From assembly GCA_963530515.1 (NCBI GenBank), contig CAUSEC010000029.1:1-64000 (forward strand): 64,000 nt of DNA, in the 5' to 3' direction. This document shows positions 24,875-34,055 of the stretch, in pieces (positions within the stretch are counted from its first letter, which is position 1; the number at the start of each line of letters is the position of its first letter). A model generated the notes under the pieces. The model worked only from the letters and a program-made list of their open reading frames with translations. It was not told where the DNA came from and searched no databases. Both the position numbers and the translations under genes were made by a program. The stretch comes from CBFFRJ01 sp963530515 (lineage in GTDB: Bacteria > Pseudomonadota > Gammaproteobacteria > Enterobacterales > Enterobacteriaceae).

Positions 24875-24917
24875 GCATTCTCGCGACTGTTTCTATAAAA
24901 GAAACAATAAGGGCAAT

Positions 24918-25610
24918 TCATGGTTTTTGCGTGAGTCGTCGTGCCAGGGTGTGAAGTTCACTTAAGCGCTCGTCCACAACCGCGTCATCAATCTGCCACA
25001 TCCCGGCAAAGGCCAGCGCGGCAGAGTGCGCACCGAGCGGTTTCGCCATCGAGACTTCGCCGTCGTCGTGATGCCAGACCACGCGTCCCTGGGCACGCTG
25101 CTGTGCAACATGGGGAGCCAGTTGCTGCCACTGCTCAGCAACAAAGCGCTTTTGCAGCTCTTCGTCCGTTTCAGCGGCGAGAAGCGCCATACCGATAACC
25201 GATTGCCATGCGGGCAGCATATGAAAGCCCGCCAGCGCCTGGGTGACCTGTGTGCCGGGTTCAGAGTGATAGATGTAGATGACCTGATCCTCCCAGAGCA
25301 CCCCCATCGCCACCACGATGTCTTTTGGGGCGTAGCTTTCCAGCAGCGGCAGGGCATGGGAAAAGAGCGCGGAGCCGCGAATCGCCTGAGCGGCGAGTGC
25401 ATGAATGCCCGGCCCCGGCAGGTATCGACGCTGCTCGTCCTGCATGGTGAGACCAATGGAGGCCATGGTCATCAGCAGGCGGTTGACCCGCGTGGTGTTG
25501 ATGCCCATCAGTCGCGCCAGCTCACGACAGCCAATAGCACGGCCGCTGGAAACCAGGTATTGCAGGCAGCGAATACCATCAATCAGGCTTTGGTTCGGTT
25601 GTGAGGACAT
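24918..25610 (-). CDS. IclR-family transcriptional regulator
   Basis: A 230-residue regulator. An N-terminal winged helix-turn-helix (about 1-65, CRELARLMGINTTRVNRLL) is followed by the IclR effector domain (about 75-225, with MLPAWQSVIGMALLAA in the usual place). It is divergent from the FAD-dependent oxidoreductase gene with only 64 bp between starts, so it very probably controls that gene in response to a substrate or product. The pair is absent at this spot in E. coli. Confidence 0.85.
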   Translation of the reverse strand: MSSQPNQSLIDGIRCLQYLVSSGRAIGCRELARLMGINTTRVNRLLMTMASIGLTMQDEQRRYLPGPGIHALAAQAIRGSALFSHALPLLESYAPKDIVVAMGVLWEDQVIYIYHSEPGTQVTQALAGFHMLPAWQSVIGMALLAAETDEELQKRFVAEQWQQLAPHVAQQRAQGRVVWHHDDGEVSMAKPLGAHSAALAFAGMWQIDDAVVDERLSELHTLARRLTQKP

Positions 25611-25674
25611 ACAGGCTTTTCTCGCAGGTGGCTTTAAGCATCGATTTTACCGTCAGTAAAGAAGGATACAAGGC

Positions 25675-27933
25675 ATGAACATTTATCCGCAAACCGATAC
25701 CAGAACCTTTCCCTCAGCACAATTACACGCTGATCTTGTGGTCGCCGGAGGCGGGCTGGCAGGACTCTGCGCCGCACTTGCCGCCGCGCGCGAGGGATTG
25801 CAGGTGGCGCTCATCCAGGACAGGCCGGTACTGGGCGGTAATGCCTCAAGCGAAGTTCGCCTGTGGGCCAATGGCGCCACCTCGCACATGGGTAACAATA
25901 ACCGCTGGGCACGAGAAGGCGGCATCATGGGCGAGATCCTCGAAGAGAACCTGTGGCGCAACAAAGAGGGCAACCCGGTGATGTTCGACCTGGTACTGCT
26001 CGATCTTGCCAAAAGCCAGCCCGGCCTGACGCTACTGCTCAACACCACGATTTATGCGCTGGAAAAAACACACAACACCGTCACCCAGGTCAGCGCCTTT
26101 AACGCCATCAACGAGACGTTTTATACCGTCGCCGCCGACCAGTTTTGCGATGCCACGGGGGACGGCGTACTCGGTTTCCTGGCCGGAGCCGAGTACCGGG
26201 AAGGTGCGGAAGACGTAGCAGAGCTGGGCGAGAAAATGGCCCCCGGTGATAACTTCGGCCACAAGCTCGGGCATTCCATTTACTTCTATACCAAACAAAC
26301 CGCAGGCCCGGTGAACTTTGTACCGCCCTCTTTTGCTTTGCAGGACATCACCGACATTCCGCGCTACAAGCGCCTGACCTCAACCCTCAACGGCTGCGAC
26401 CTGTGGTGGCTGGAATGGGGCGGCCGCCTGGACACCGTGCATGAAAGCGAAGAGATCAAATGGGAGCTATGGAAAATCGTATGGGGCGTGTGGGACTACA
26501 TCAAAAACTCCGGAGAATTCCCGGAAGCCGCCAATATGACCATCGAATGGGTAGGGGTCATTCCGGGCAAGCGTGAAAGTCGACGCTTTGTGGGTGACCA
26601 TCTCTTGTGCCAGCAGGATATCGTTGAGCAGCGCGACCACTACGACGCTGTGGCTTACGGCGGCTGGTCGATTGACCTGCACCCGGCGGATGGGGTCTAC
26701 AGCACCCATGACGGCTGCCGCCAGTTTCACAGCAAAGGCACCTATACCATTCCCCTGCGCAGCCTTTACAGCCACTCGTTAGATAACCTCTTTCTGACTG
26801 GCCGACTGATTTCCGCCTCGCACGTCGCCTTTGGCAGCGCCCGCGTGATGTGTACCTGTGGCCTGCTCGGCGAAGTGGTTGGCCGCGCCGCTGCACTCTG
26901 TAAAACCCACCAGCTCACCCCGGCGCAGCTGGCGCAACGAGACCAGGTCAAGCTGCTGCAACAGCAGCTTCAGGCCAGCGGCTGTTACATTCCCCGCCAG
27001 TGGCTGGACGACCCGGCGCAGGGGGCGAGCGTTACCGCCAGCAGCGAGCATGTTCTCACCGCGCTACAACCCAACGGCGAGTGGCATTCTCTGGGTGAGC
27101 GGATGGCGGTTTTACTGCCGGTCAACGCCGGTGAGTCTCTGGGTAACATCAGCGTGCGGTTACGCTCAACCACTCGCGAGACGCTAACCCTCTCTCTGCT
27201 TGGCAGTGCGCGTAGCGGTAACTTCACCCCTGATTACTTGTACGACAGTGACACGGTCGAGGTCGATGGTGAGCAGGATTACGGGTTTGAATTCGCCTGG
27301 CTCAGTGACCGCGATCAGTATGTATTCCTCGCCTTCGATGCCAGTGCAAACATCGAGATTGCTCTCACGGATACCCACCTGCCCGGCATCATGACCGTCT
27401 TCAACAGCCTGAACGCCCGTGTCGCAAAACACACCCGCCAGGTGGTGGACGGCGATTACGGCGTTGATGAGTTCGACTTCTGGCTGCCCCGTCGTCGCCC
27501 GCATCAGGTGATGCCCGCCATCACTTTTAGTCAGCCATTACAGCTTTATCGGACGGACAACGTGCTCAATGGCCGGCTGCGCCCGGAACAGCAAACGAAC
27601 GCCTGGGTGCCTGCCGCTGATGATTCCACGCCCACATTGCGCTGGCAGTGGCCTGAAGCGAAAACCCTCACCACCCTAACGCTGGTACAGGACAACGACT
27701 TCGATAATGCGATGGAAACCGTGCAGATGGGCCACTATCAGTCCGTCACCCCGCACTGCATCACCCACTATCGCCTGTGGGCCGATGACACGCTGCTGGC
27801 AGAGGTGACCCACAATCACTACTCAGTCTGCGAACACCGACTGCCTGCCCCTGTTTCCGCGCGGGAAGTGCGCCTGGAGATTCTGGCCACCGCTGGTGCA
27901 CTGCCCGCGGTCTATTCGCTCAACATCCGCTAA
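25675..27933 (+). CDS. Large FAD-dependent oxidoreductase
   Basis: A 752-residue flavoprotein of the FAD_oxidored group. The dinucleotide fold is at the N-terminus with GGGLAG at 25-30. ALIQDRPVLGGNASSEVR follows, and the late FAD motif lies in LTGRLISASHVAFGSARVM near residue 385. The C-terminal 300 residues are beta-rich and look like sandwich domains of the kind that bind carbohydrate, although I cannot name the family. No signal peptide, so probably cytosolic. AAGGATACAAGGC precedes the ATG. Its stop overlaps the convergent yggR stop by 4 bp. Substrate unknown; oxidation of a sugar-like compound is a guess. Confidence 0.8.
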   Translation: MNIYPQTDTRTFPSAQLHADLVVAGGGLAGLCAALAAAREGLQVALIQDRPVLGGNASSEVRLWANGATSHMGNNNRWAREGGIMGEILEENLWRNKEGNPVMFDLVLLDLAKSQPGLTLLLNTTIYALEKTHNTVTQVSAFNAINETFYTVAADQFCDATGDGVLGFLAGAEYREGAEDVAELGEKMAPGDNFGHKLGHSIYFYTKQTAGPVNFVPPSFALQDITDIPRYKRLTSTLNGCDLWWLEWGGRLDTVHESEEIKWELWKIVWGVWDYIKNSGEFPEAANMTIEWVGVIPGKRESRRFVGDHLLCQQDIVEQRDHYDAVAYGGWSIDLHPADGVYSTHDGCRQFHSKGTYTIPLRSLYSHSLDNLFLTGRLISASHVAFGSARVMCTCGLLGEVVGRAAALCKTHQLTPAQLAQRDQVKLLQQQLQASGCYIPRQWLDDPAQGASVTASSEHVLTALQPNGEWHSLGERMAVLLPVNAGESLGNISVRLRSTTRETLTLSLLGSARSGNFTPDYLYDSDTVEVDGEQDYGFEFAWLSDRDQYVFLAFDASANIEIALTDTHLPGIMTVFNSLNARVAKHTRQVVDGDYGVDEFDFWLPRRRPHQVMPAITFSQPLQLYRTDNVLNGRLRPEQQTNAWVPAADDSTPTLRWQWPEAKTLTTLTLVQDNDFDNAMETVQMGHYQSVTPHCITHYRLWADDTLLAEVTHNHYSVCEHRLPAPVSAREVRLEILATAGALPAVYSLNIR

Positions 27934-28910
27934 AGCCAGCCCTGGGCCTGCCGTTGTTGCAGGCTCTGGGCAAAGGTCTGCATGCCGGCCTGCTGCCCCG
28001 TCTGGAGCAGGCCGGGCAACTGGTGCGTTTTCCCTTCCCGAATGAGATTCGCCACCGCCGGGGTGTTGATCAGTAGCTCAAACAGTGCCACGCGCCCGCC
28101 CTGTTTGTCTGCCTCAAGGCGCTGAGCCAGCACGCCCTGTAAGCTTCCGGCAAGCTGACTTCTCACCGGGTCTTTTTCCTCGGCAGGAAAGGTATCCACT
28201 AATCGTTCGATGGCCTGATGCGCGCCACGGGTGTGCAATGTCGCCAGCACCAGATGCCCGGTTTCCGCCGCCGTAAGCGCCAGGCGAATTGTCTCGCTGT
28301 CGCGCAGTTCGCCCAGCAAAATGACGTCCGGATCTTCACGCAGCGCCGCGCGAAGCCCCGCAGTGAAGGAAACACAATGCGGGCCGATTTCCCGCTGCTG
28401 AATTAAACAGCGTTCGCTGGTGTGGATAAATTCCACCGGATCTTCAAGGGTCAGAATATGCCCGTCGAGATGCTGATTCAGGTAGCTGACCATTGCCGAT
28501 AGCGTCGTCGATTTGCCGCTACCGGTCGCCCCCGTCACCAGAATGAGCCCATTCTCCCGCCCCAGCAGTTCGGTCAGCATGGCGGGTGCATCGAGATCCG
28601 TAAGCTGCGGGCAGCGCGTTGGCAGCAAGCGCAGAGCCAGAGAAAGCCCCAGCTCATGGCGAAACACGCTGGCGCGAAGCCGCTGCTGGTTAAACATGGT
28701 GAGGGCAAAATCTGCCTGACCGCCCTCAAGCAACTGGCGCTGCTGCGTCTCGGTCAGACGCGCCGTCAGCAGTGCGCTGATATCGGGAGTGTCAAAAGGG
28801 GCTACCTCCAGCCTACCCTGCCTGCGCCAACGCGGCGGGCGGCGATCGCACAGGTGTAGATCCGACACGTTATGCTTTACACTAAGCTCCACTATTTTTT
28901 CCATATCCAT
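27930..28910 (-). CDS. yggR: PilT-like ATPase YggR
   Basis: A 326-residue secretion/twitching ATPase homologue. Walker A is GATGSGKS at 127-134, followed by the Asp box LTLEDPVEFIHTSE, Walker B-type DVILLGELRDSETI, and a His box in TGHLVLATLHTRGA. The start MDMEKIVELSVKHNVSDLHLC corresponds to MNMEE in E. coli YggR. No pilin genes lie nearby, so any pilus role would rely on distant loci. Divergent from yggS with 17 bp between starts. Confidence 0.92.
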   Translation of the reverse strand: MDMEKIVELSVKHNVSDLHLCDRRPPRWRRQGRLEVAPFDTPDISALLTARLTETQQRQLLEGGQADFALTMFNQQRLRASVFRHELGLSLALRLLPTRCPQLTDLDAPAMLTELLGRENGLILVTGATGSGKSTTLSAMVSYLNQHLDGHILTLEDPVEFIHTSERCLIQQREIGPHCVSFTAGLRAALREDPDVILLGELRDSETIRLALTAAETGHLVLATLHTRGAHQAIERLVDTFPAEEKDPVRSQLAGSLQGVLAQRLEADKQGGRVALFELLINTPAVANLIREGKTHQLPGLLQTGQQAGMQTFAQSLQQRQAQGWL

Positions 28911-28927
28911 AAAGCCATCCTGGGACT

Positions 28928-29632
28928 ATGAACGATATAGCGCATAACCTGGCACAGGTCCGGGCCAAAATCTCAGCCGCAGCAGCAGCTTGCGGCCGTG
29001 CTTCAGAAGAAATTACCTTGCTTGCAGTCAGTAAAACCAAACCTGCGAGCGCGGTCGCGCAAGCGTTCGAAGCCGGTCATCGGGCGTTTGGTGAAAATTA
29101 CGTGCAGGAAGGCGTCGATAAGATCCTGTATTTCCAGGAGCAGGGCGTTGCCGGCATCACCTGGCACTTTATCGGTCCGCTGCAATCCAACAAAAGCCGC
29201 CTGGTGGCTGAGCATTTTGACTGGTGCCATACCGTTGACCGTCTCAAAATCGCCAGCCGCCTGAGCGAACAGCGCCCGGCCTCACTGCCGCCGCTGAACG
29301 TGCTGATTCAGGTCAACATCAGCGATGAGCAGAGCAAATCCGGCATTTCGCTGGCAGATGTCGACGCGCTGGCAGCGCAGGTGGTTGAATTGCCGGGCGT
29401 TCAGCTACGCGGGCTGATGGCGATTCCGGCACCAGAAACCGATTACGAGCAACAGTTTGCCGTGGCCCGTCAAATGGCTGTCGCATTTGACGCGCTTAAG
29501 GTACGTTACCCGAGCGTGGATACCCTTTCTCTGGGGATGTCCGACGATATGGAAGCCGCGATTGCGGCAGGTAGCACCATGGTGCGCATCGGAACAGCCA
29601 TTTTTGGCGCGCGCGATTACACAAAAAACTAA
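28928..29632 (+). CDS. yggS: PLP homeostasis protein YggS
   Basis: A 234-residue single-domain PLP-binding barrel protein (PLPBP family) that helps balance vitamin B6 and amino acid pools. The PLP lysine is Lys36 in LLAVSKTKP. HFIGPLQSNK and the phosphate-binding LSLGMSDDMEAAI are intact. It starts a row of tightly spaced genes, yggS-yggT-yggU-rdgB-hemW. Confidence 0.95.
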   Translation: MNDIAHNLAQVRAKISAAAAACGRASEEITLLAVSKTKPASAVAQAFEAGHRAFGENYVQEGVDKILYFQEQGVAGITWHFIGPLQSNKSRLVAEHFDWCHTVDRLKIASRLSEQRPASLPPLNVLIQVNISDEQSKSGISLADVDALAAQVVELPGVQLRGLMAIPAPETDYEQQFAVARQMAVAFDALKVRYPSVDTLSLGMSDDMEAAIAAGSTMVRIGTAIFGARDYTKN

Positions 29633-29650
29633 GGAAACCTGAGGAACGCC

Positions 29651-30214
29651 ATGAATACGTTGTCCACTCTCCTTTCACTGCTTATCCAGGCTTACACCAT
29701 GGTACTGCTGCTGCGTATCTGGATGCAGTGGGCGCGCTGTGATTTCTACAACCCGTTTTCGCAGTTTATTGTGAAGATTACCCAGCCGCTGGTTGGCCCG
29801 CTGCGCCGTATTCTTCCGTCTATGGGGCCGATTGACAGCGCCTCATTGCTGATTGCCCTGGTGCTTTGTGCCGTCAAAGTGTTCTTAAACCCGTATGTCA
29901 CCATGGACGGCGTGTTTATCGCGCTGGCGGCGGTGCTGATCATCCTCAAAACCGTCGGCTCTCTGATTTTCTGGGTGCTGCTGGCGATGGCCATCATGAG
30001 CTGGGTAAGCCAGGGCCGCAGCCCGGTAGAATACGTGCTGCTGCAGCTGACCGAGCCGCTGCTGCGCCCGATTCGTCGCCTGCTACCTTCTATGGGTGGC
30101 ATTGATTTCTCGCCGATGATTCTGGTGCTGCTGATGTATGTCATCAACATGGGCGTGATGGAGTTTCTGGCGAACACCATCGTGCCGCTGGCCTACATCT
30201 GGAACTGGGCGTGA
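29651..30214 (+). CDS. yggT: YggT-family integral membrane protein
   Basis: A 187-residue inner-membrane protein with two copies of the YGGT repeat. Each has a hydrophobic pair around a conserved loop; both loops contain the pattern PLLxPIRRxLPSMG or PLVGPLRRILPSMG. E. coli YggT is linked to osmotic or potassium tolerance, without a proven mechanism. It overlaps yggU by 4 bp (GTGA). Confidence 0.92.
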   Translation: MNTLSTLLSLLIQAYTMVLLLRIWMQWARCDFYNPFSQFIVKITQPLVGPLRRILPSMGPIDSASLLIALVLCAVKVFLNPYVTMDGVFIALAAVLIILKTVGSLIFWVLLAMAIMSWVSQGRSPVEYVLLQLTEPLLRPIRRLLPSMGGIDFSPMILVLLMYVINMGVMEFLANTIVPLAYIWNWA

Positions 30215-30507
30215 GTGCAGTCACTTCATGTGACGATGGGCTGGTACTACGGCTGTATATTCAGCCGAAGGCCAGCCGGGACAGTATTGTTGGGCAGCAT
30301 GGCGACGAGTTAAAAGTCGCCATCACCGCCCCCCCGGTTGATGGGCAGGCGAATGCCCATCTGGTGAAGTATCTTGCGAAGCAGTTTCGGGTGGCTAAAA
30401 ACCAGGTGCTGATTGAAAAAGGCGAACTGGGCCGCCATAAACAGGTCAAAATTACCCATCCGCAACAGATTCCTTCGGCCATCACGGCCCTGATTAACCA
30501 GGATTAA
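30211..30507 (+). CDS. yggU: UPF0235 protein YggU
   Basis: A 98-residue small alpha/beta protein of the DUF167 family. Conserved blocks are LYIQPKASRDSIVGQHGDELK, ITAPPVDGQANAHLVKYLAKQF and GELGRHKQVKI. It probably starts with GTG inside the end of yggT. Function unknown. Confidence 0.9.
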   Translation: MSAVTSCDDGLVLRLYIQPKASRDSIVGQHGDELKVAITAPPVDGQANAHLVKYLAKQFRVAKNQVLIEKGELGRHKQVKITHPQQIPSAITALINQD

Positions 30508-30509
30508 TT

Positions 30510-31103
30510 ATGCAAAAAGTTGTTCTCGCTACCGGTAATGCCGGTAAAGTGCGCGAGCTTGCCTCGCTGCTGAACGATTTCGGTTTAAACATCGTGGCGC
30601 AAACCGAACTGGGCGTTGAGTCAGCCGAAGAGACCGGGCTGACGTTTATCGAAAACGCGATCCTCAAGGCGCGTCACGCAGCCCAGGTCACCGGCCTGCC
30701 CGTGATTGCCGATGACTCCGGCCTCGCCGTTGATGCACTGGGTGGCGCACCGGGGATTTACTCCGCACGCTACTCTGGCGTGGATGCCACTGACGAGGCC
30801 AATCTGCAAAAGCTGCTGACCACCCTGCAGGATGTGCCGGACTATAAACGACAGGCCCAGTTTCACTGCGTGCTGGTCTATATGCGCCACGCCGAAGATC
30901 CTACGCCGCTGGTTTGCCACGGCAGCTGGCCGGGGGTGATTACCCGTGCGCCTGCCGGTCAGGGCGGGTTTGGTTACGATCCGATTTTCTTCGTCCCGAC
31001 GGAAGGTAAAACCGCCGCCGAACTGACCCGCGAAGAAAAGAGCGCCATTTCCCACCGTGGGCAGGCGTTGAAACAATTACTGGAAGCATTACGTAATGGC
31101 TAA
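30510..31103 (+). CDS. rdgB: dITP/XTP pyrophosphatase (RdgB)
   Basis: A 197-residue Ham1-type nucleotide-sanitising enzyme that hydrolyses non-canonical purine triphosphates (dITP, XTP) to monophosphates. The phosphate site is LATGNAGKVREL at the N-terminus, DDSGLAVDALGGAPGIYSARYSG holds the metal and catalytic acids, and GFGYDPIFFVP and SHRGQAL complete the base pocket. It overlaps hemW by 8 bp. Confidence 0.96.
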   Translation: MQKVVLATGNAGKVRELASLLNDFGLNIVAQTELGVESAEETGLTFIENAILKARHAAQVTGLPVIADDSGLAVDALGGAPGIYSARYSGVDATDEANLQKLLTTLQDVPDYKRQAQFHCVLVYMRHAEDPTPLVCHGSWPGVITRAPAGQGGFGYDPIFFVPTEGKTAAELTREEKSAISHRGQALKQLLEALRNG

Positions 31104-32232
31104 TTTGCCACCTCTGAGTCTTTATATTCACATCCCATGGTGCGTGCAGAAATGCCCGTACTGCGATTTCAATTCCCACGCGCTTAAAGGCGAGGTGCCG
31201 CACGATGATTACGTCCAGCACCTTCTTGCCGATCTTGATGTCGATGTGCCTTACGCGCAGGGACGTGAAGTAAAGACCATTTTTATTGGTGGCGGTACGC
31301 CGAGCCTGCTGTCTGGCCCGGCGATGCAAACGCTGCTGGACGGCGTGCGTGCGCGTCTGAATCTGGCGGCTGACGCGGAAATTACGATGGAAGCGAACCC
31401 CGGTACGGTCGAGGCGGATCGCTTTGTCGATTACCAGCGCGCCGGGGTTAATCGCATCTCTATCGGCGTGCAGAGTTTTAGTGAACTGAAGTTGCAGAAA
31501 CTCGGGCGTATTCACGGCCCGGATGAGGCCAAACGCGCCGCCCACCTGGCAACGGGCCTTGGGCTGCGCAGTTTTAACCTCGACCTGATGCACGGCCTGC
31601 CGGATCAGTCGCTGGACGAAGCGCTGGACGATTTGCGCCAGGCCATCGAACTGAACCCACCGCATTTGTCCTGGTATCAGCTGACCATTGAACCCAATAC
31701 CCTGTTTGGTTCGCGCCCGCCGGTGCTACCGGATGATGATGCGCTGTGGGACATTTTCGAACGCGGCCATCAGTTGCTGACCGCCGCAGGCTATCAGCAG
31801 TACGAAACCTCGGCCTATGCGAAGCCGGGTTATCAGTGCCAGCACAACCTCAACTACTGGCGCTTTGGTGATTACCTCGGTATTGGCTGCGGCGCGCATG
31901 GCAAAGTGACCTTCCCGGACGGGCGCATTTTGCGTACCGCAAAAACGCGCCATCCGCGTGGCTACATGCAGGGGCGTTATCTGGAACGTCAGCATGATGT
32001 GGAAACAGAAGATAAACCGTTCGAGTTCTTTATGAATCGCTTCCGTTTACTGGAAGCCGCTCCACGCGCAGAGTTCACCCTGTTCACGGGGCTGGAGGAA
32101 AGCGTGATTCGCCCGCAACTCGACGCTGCGCTGGCGCAAGGCTACCTGGCCGAAAGTGACGAATACTGGCAAATCACCGAGCACGGTAAGCTGTTTTTAA
32201 ACTCCCTTCTCGAATTATTCCTGAGCGAATAA
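31096..32232 (+). CDS. hemW: Radical SAM heme chaperone HemW
   Basis: A 378-residue radical S-adenosylmethionine protein that inserts heme into respiratory proteins. The cluster cysteines are 16, 20 and 23 in PWCVQKCPYCDFNSH, followed by IGGGTPSLL (SAM binding) and a HemW C-terminal domain. It was formerly confused with coproporphyrinogen dehydrogenase HemN, but the family and length fit HemW. Last gene of the backbone run before the TRAP insertion. Confidence 0.95.
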   Translation: MANLPPLSLYIHIPWCVQKCPYCDFNSHALKGEVPHDDYVQHLLADLDVDVPYAQGREVKTIFIGGGTPSLLSGPAMQTLLDGVRARLNLAADAEITMEANPGTVEADRFVDYQRAGVNRISIGVQSFSELKLQKLGRIHGPDEAKRAAHLATGLGLRSFNLDLMHGLPDQSLDEALDDLRQAIELNPPHLSWYQLTIEPNTLFGSRPPVLPDDDALWDIFERGHQLLTAAGYQQYETSAYAKPGYQCQHNLNYWRFGDYLGIGCGAHGKVTFPDGRILRTAKTRHPRGYMQGRYLERQHDVETEDKPFEFFMNRFRLLEAAPRAEFTLFTGLEESVIRPQLDAALAQGYLAESDEYWQITEHGKLFLNSLLELFLSE

Positions 32233-32243
32233 GTCATCTATAT

Positions 32244-32273
32244 TTATCCCGCCCTGTTTAATGTGCGGGATAA
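32244..32273 (+). terminator. Terminator-like hairpin after hemW
   Basis: A 9-bp stem (TTATCCCGC / GCGGGATAA) with a 12-nt loop and a TATATTT tail. The rest of the 286-bp gap up to dctP is AT-rich and shows nothing I can name. Confidence 0.55.
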
Positions 32274-32518
32274 TATATTTCAGCCTCTTCCTGAAATACT
32301 GGCAGCCAGCCGTATAATGCATCACATAAACAAATAAATACAACCTCACGCATTCATTGAAATAATATATTTCAGTTTTATAAAAACACATGACAGAACA
32401 AATATAAAAACTGTGAGAACGATATCTAAAAGGTGTCGTACAACCAGGATAATATGTCATACAGAAACAGGATTTATTTCTTCAGATATAGACCATTACA
32501 TGTGCATGGAGCCAAAAA

Positions 32519-33505
32519 ATGACGACATTCTCTTTCCCTAAAATTCTGGTAGGCACGTCTCTGCTTTCACTGCTCTCTTTAAGCGCATCGGCAAGTGATA
32601 ACATCACGCTAAAGCTGGCGCACAACCTTGAGCGAAGCCATATTATTCACCAGACGCTGGATGAAATGGCAAAAGAGGTTAAAAAATTGTCAGAGGGCAA
32701 AATGACAATACGTATTTATCCCAGCAGCCAGATGGGCAGTGCCCGTGAGACGTTAGAACTCTTACAGAATGGTGCTCTGGATATGACAAAAGGTTCTGCC
32801 AGCGACCTTGAGTCATTCGATAATATTTACGCCATTTATAATCTCCCCTTCTTATTTAAAGATCAGGCGCACTTTAATAAGGTTGTATTCGGCGAGACAG
32901 GCAAAGAAATTATGGAGTCCACAAAGGAAAAAGGATTCTTTGCAATCTCTGCTTATGTTGCAGGAACACGGAGTTTCTATGCAAAGAAACCCATTATGAA
33001 ACCGGAAGATTTGAAAGGCCTGAAAATACGCGTTCAGGCCAGCCCAACAACGCTGAAAATGATCGAGTTAATGGGGGGAGCCCCCACACCCATCTCCTTT
33101 GGTGAGGTCTATACCGCCATGCAGCAGGGCGTCGTCGATGGGGCAGAAAACAATGTCCCTTCCTGGGTGCAAACGCGTCATATTGAAATCGCGAAGGTAT
33201 TTTCAGAAGACGAACATGCCTCTATTCCTGATTTCCTGGTTATTTCTACTAAAACCTGGAATAAGCTAACGCCAGACCAACAAAGCATTTTACAAACAGC
33301 CGCTAAAAACTCAGAAATATATCAACAAAAAAAATGGGATACGGTCGATGCCGAAACCCGCGCCCAGGCGATATCCCTTGGCGGCAAGATTTTGAAAGTT
33401 GATAAAGTGCCGTTCCGTGCAGCCGTACAACCCCTGTTCGATGAATTCAAGAAAGAACCAAAGCAAGCTGCACTGCTGTCGAAATTCGAAGCCGCCGCTC
33501 AATAA
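32519..33505 (+). CDS. TRAP transporter solute-binding protein (DctP type)
   Basis: A 328-residue periplasmic binding protein. The signal peptide spans about 1-26, ending near SASAS-D. The DctP family core has LKLAHNLERSHIIHQ, IYPSSQMGSARETLE, and Arg171 in LKIRVQASPTTLKM, the residue that usually clamps a substrate carboxylate. EVYTAMQQGVVDGAENN follows. It is encoded with the two membrane subunits and delivers an organic acid, perhaps a sugar acid, to them; the substrate cannot be told. The gene is AT-richer than the flanking backbone, hinting at transfer. Confidence 0.88.
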   Translation: MTTFSFPKILVGTSLLSLLSLSASASDNITLKLAHNLERSHIIHQTLDEMAKEVKKLSEGKMTIRIYPSSQMGSARETLELLQNGALDMTKGSASDLESFDNIYAIYNLPFLFKDQAHFNKVVFGETGKEIMESTKEKGFFAISAYVAGTRSFYAKKPIMKPEDLKGLKIRVQASPTTLKMIELMGGAPTPISFGEVYTAMQQGVVDGAENNVPSWVQTRHIEIAKVFSEDEHASIPDFLVISTKTWNKLTPDQQSILQTAAKNSEIYQQKKWDTVDAETRAQAISLGGKILKVDKVPFRAAVQPLFDEFKKEPKQAALLSKFEAAAQ

Positions 33506-33512
33506 AATACAT

Positions 33513-33536
33513 ACGGGCCAATGACTGGCCCGTTTT
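33513..33536 (+). terminator. Intra-operon hairpin between binding protein and permease genes
   Basis: A perfect 8-bp stem (ACGGGCCA / TGGCCCGT), a 5-nt loop and a TTTT tail lie in the 44-bp gap. Partial termination or mRNA protection here would give more binding protein than permease, as is common in transporter operons. Confidence 0.65.
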
Positions 33537-33549
33537 CACCAGGATAATA

Positions 33550-34053
33550 ATGATGATATTTAACCGCATTAAGCTGGCGGTCGACCGCATTATTGCTGCA
33601 TTTTCCGTTGTGGTGATGATTGCGTTGGTCATCTGCGTAGTCTGGCAGGTTTTTAGCCGCTTTGTACTCAATCAACCCAGCACGCTCACCGATGAACTTG
33701 CGCGTTTCCTGATGATATGGGTGGGTCTGCTCGGTGCCGCTTATACTTTGGGAGCCCAGCGCCACTTATCCATTGACCTGCTCTCTTTGACGTTGCCCCC
33801 GCGCAAGCAGGCCGTACTCAGCATCGTGACAAATCTACTTATCTTTATTTTCTCAGCTACCGTTATCCTGACCGGTGGAATAAAACTCATCAGCAAAACG
33901 CTGCAAACCAGCCAGGTCTCTGCTGCCATGCAAATCCCGATGGGCTATATCTATCTGATTTTGCCACTCACTGGGATCATTATGATGTTTTACGCCCTGT
34001 ATTTTATTAATAACGGATTGAATAAATTAAAAAAACGGACAGAAGGTGAATAA
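33550..34053 (+). CDS. TRAP transporter small permease (DctQ type)
   Basis: A 167-residue inner-membrane protein with four predicted helices and the DctQ family pattern QVFSRFVLNQPSTLTDELARFLMIWVGLLGAAY. It forms the small membrane subunit beside the large permease. AGGA precedes the ATG. Only 2 bp separate it from the next gene. Confidence 0.88.
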   Translation: MMIFNRIKLAVDRIIAAFSVVVMIALVICVVWQVFSRFVLNQPSTLTDELARFLMIWVGLLGAAYTLGAQRHLSIDLLSLTLPPRKQAVLSIVTNLLIFIFSATVILTGGIKLISKTLQTSQVSAAMQIPMGYIYLILPLTGIIMMFYALYFINNGLNKLKKRTEGE

Positions 34054-34055
34054 CT

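Noticed and set aside
24888..24906. Inverted repeat TGTTTCT / AGAAACA near the iclR 3' end
   Set aside because: Seven-base arms in an AT-rich 3' region without a T-run on the useful side; too weak to call an operator or terminator.
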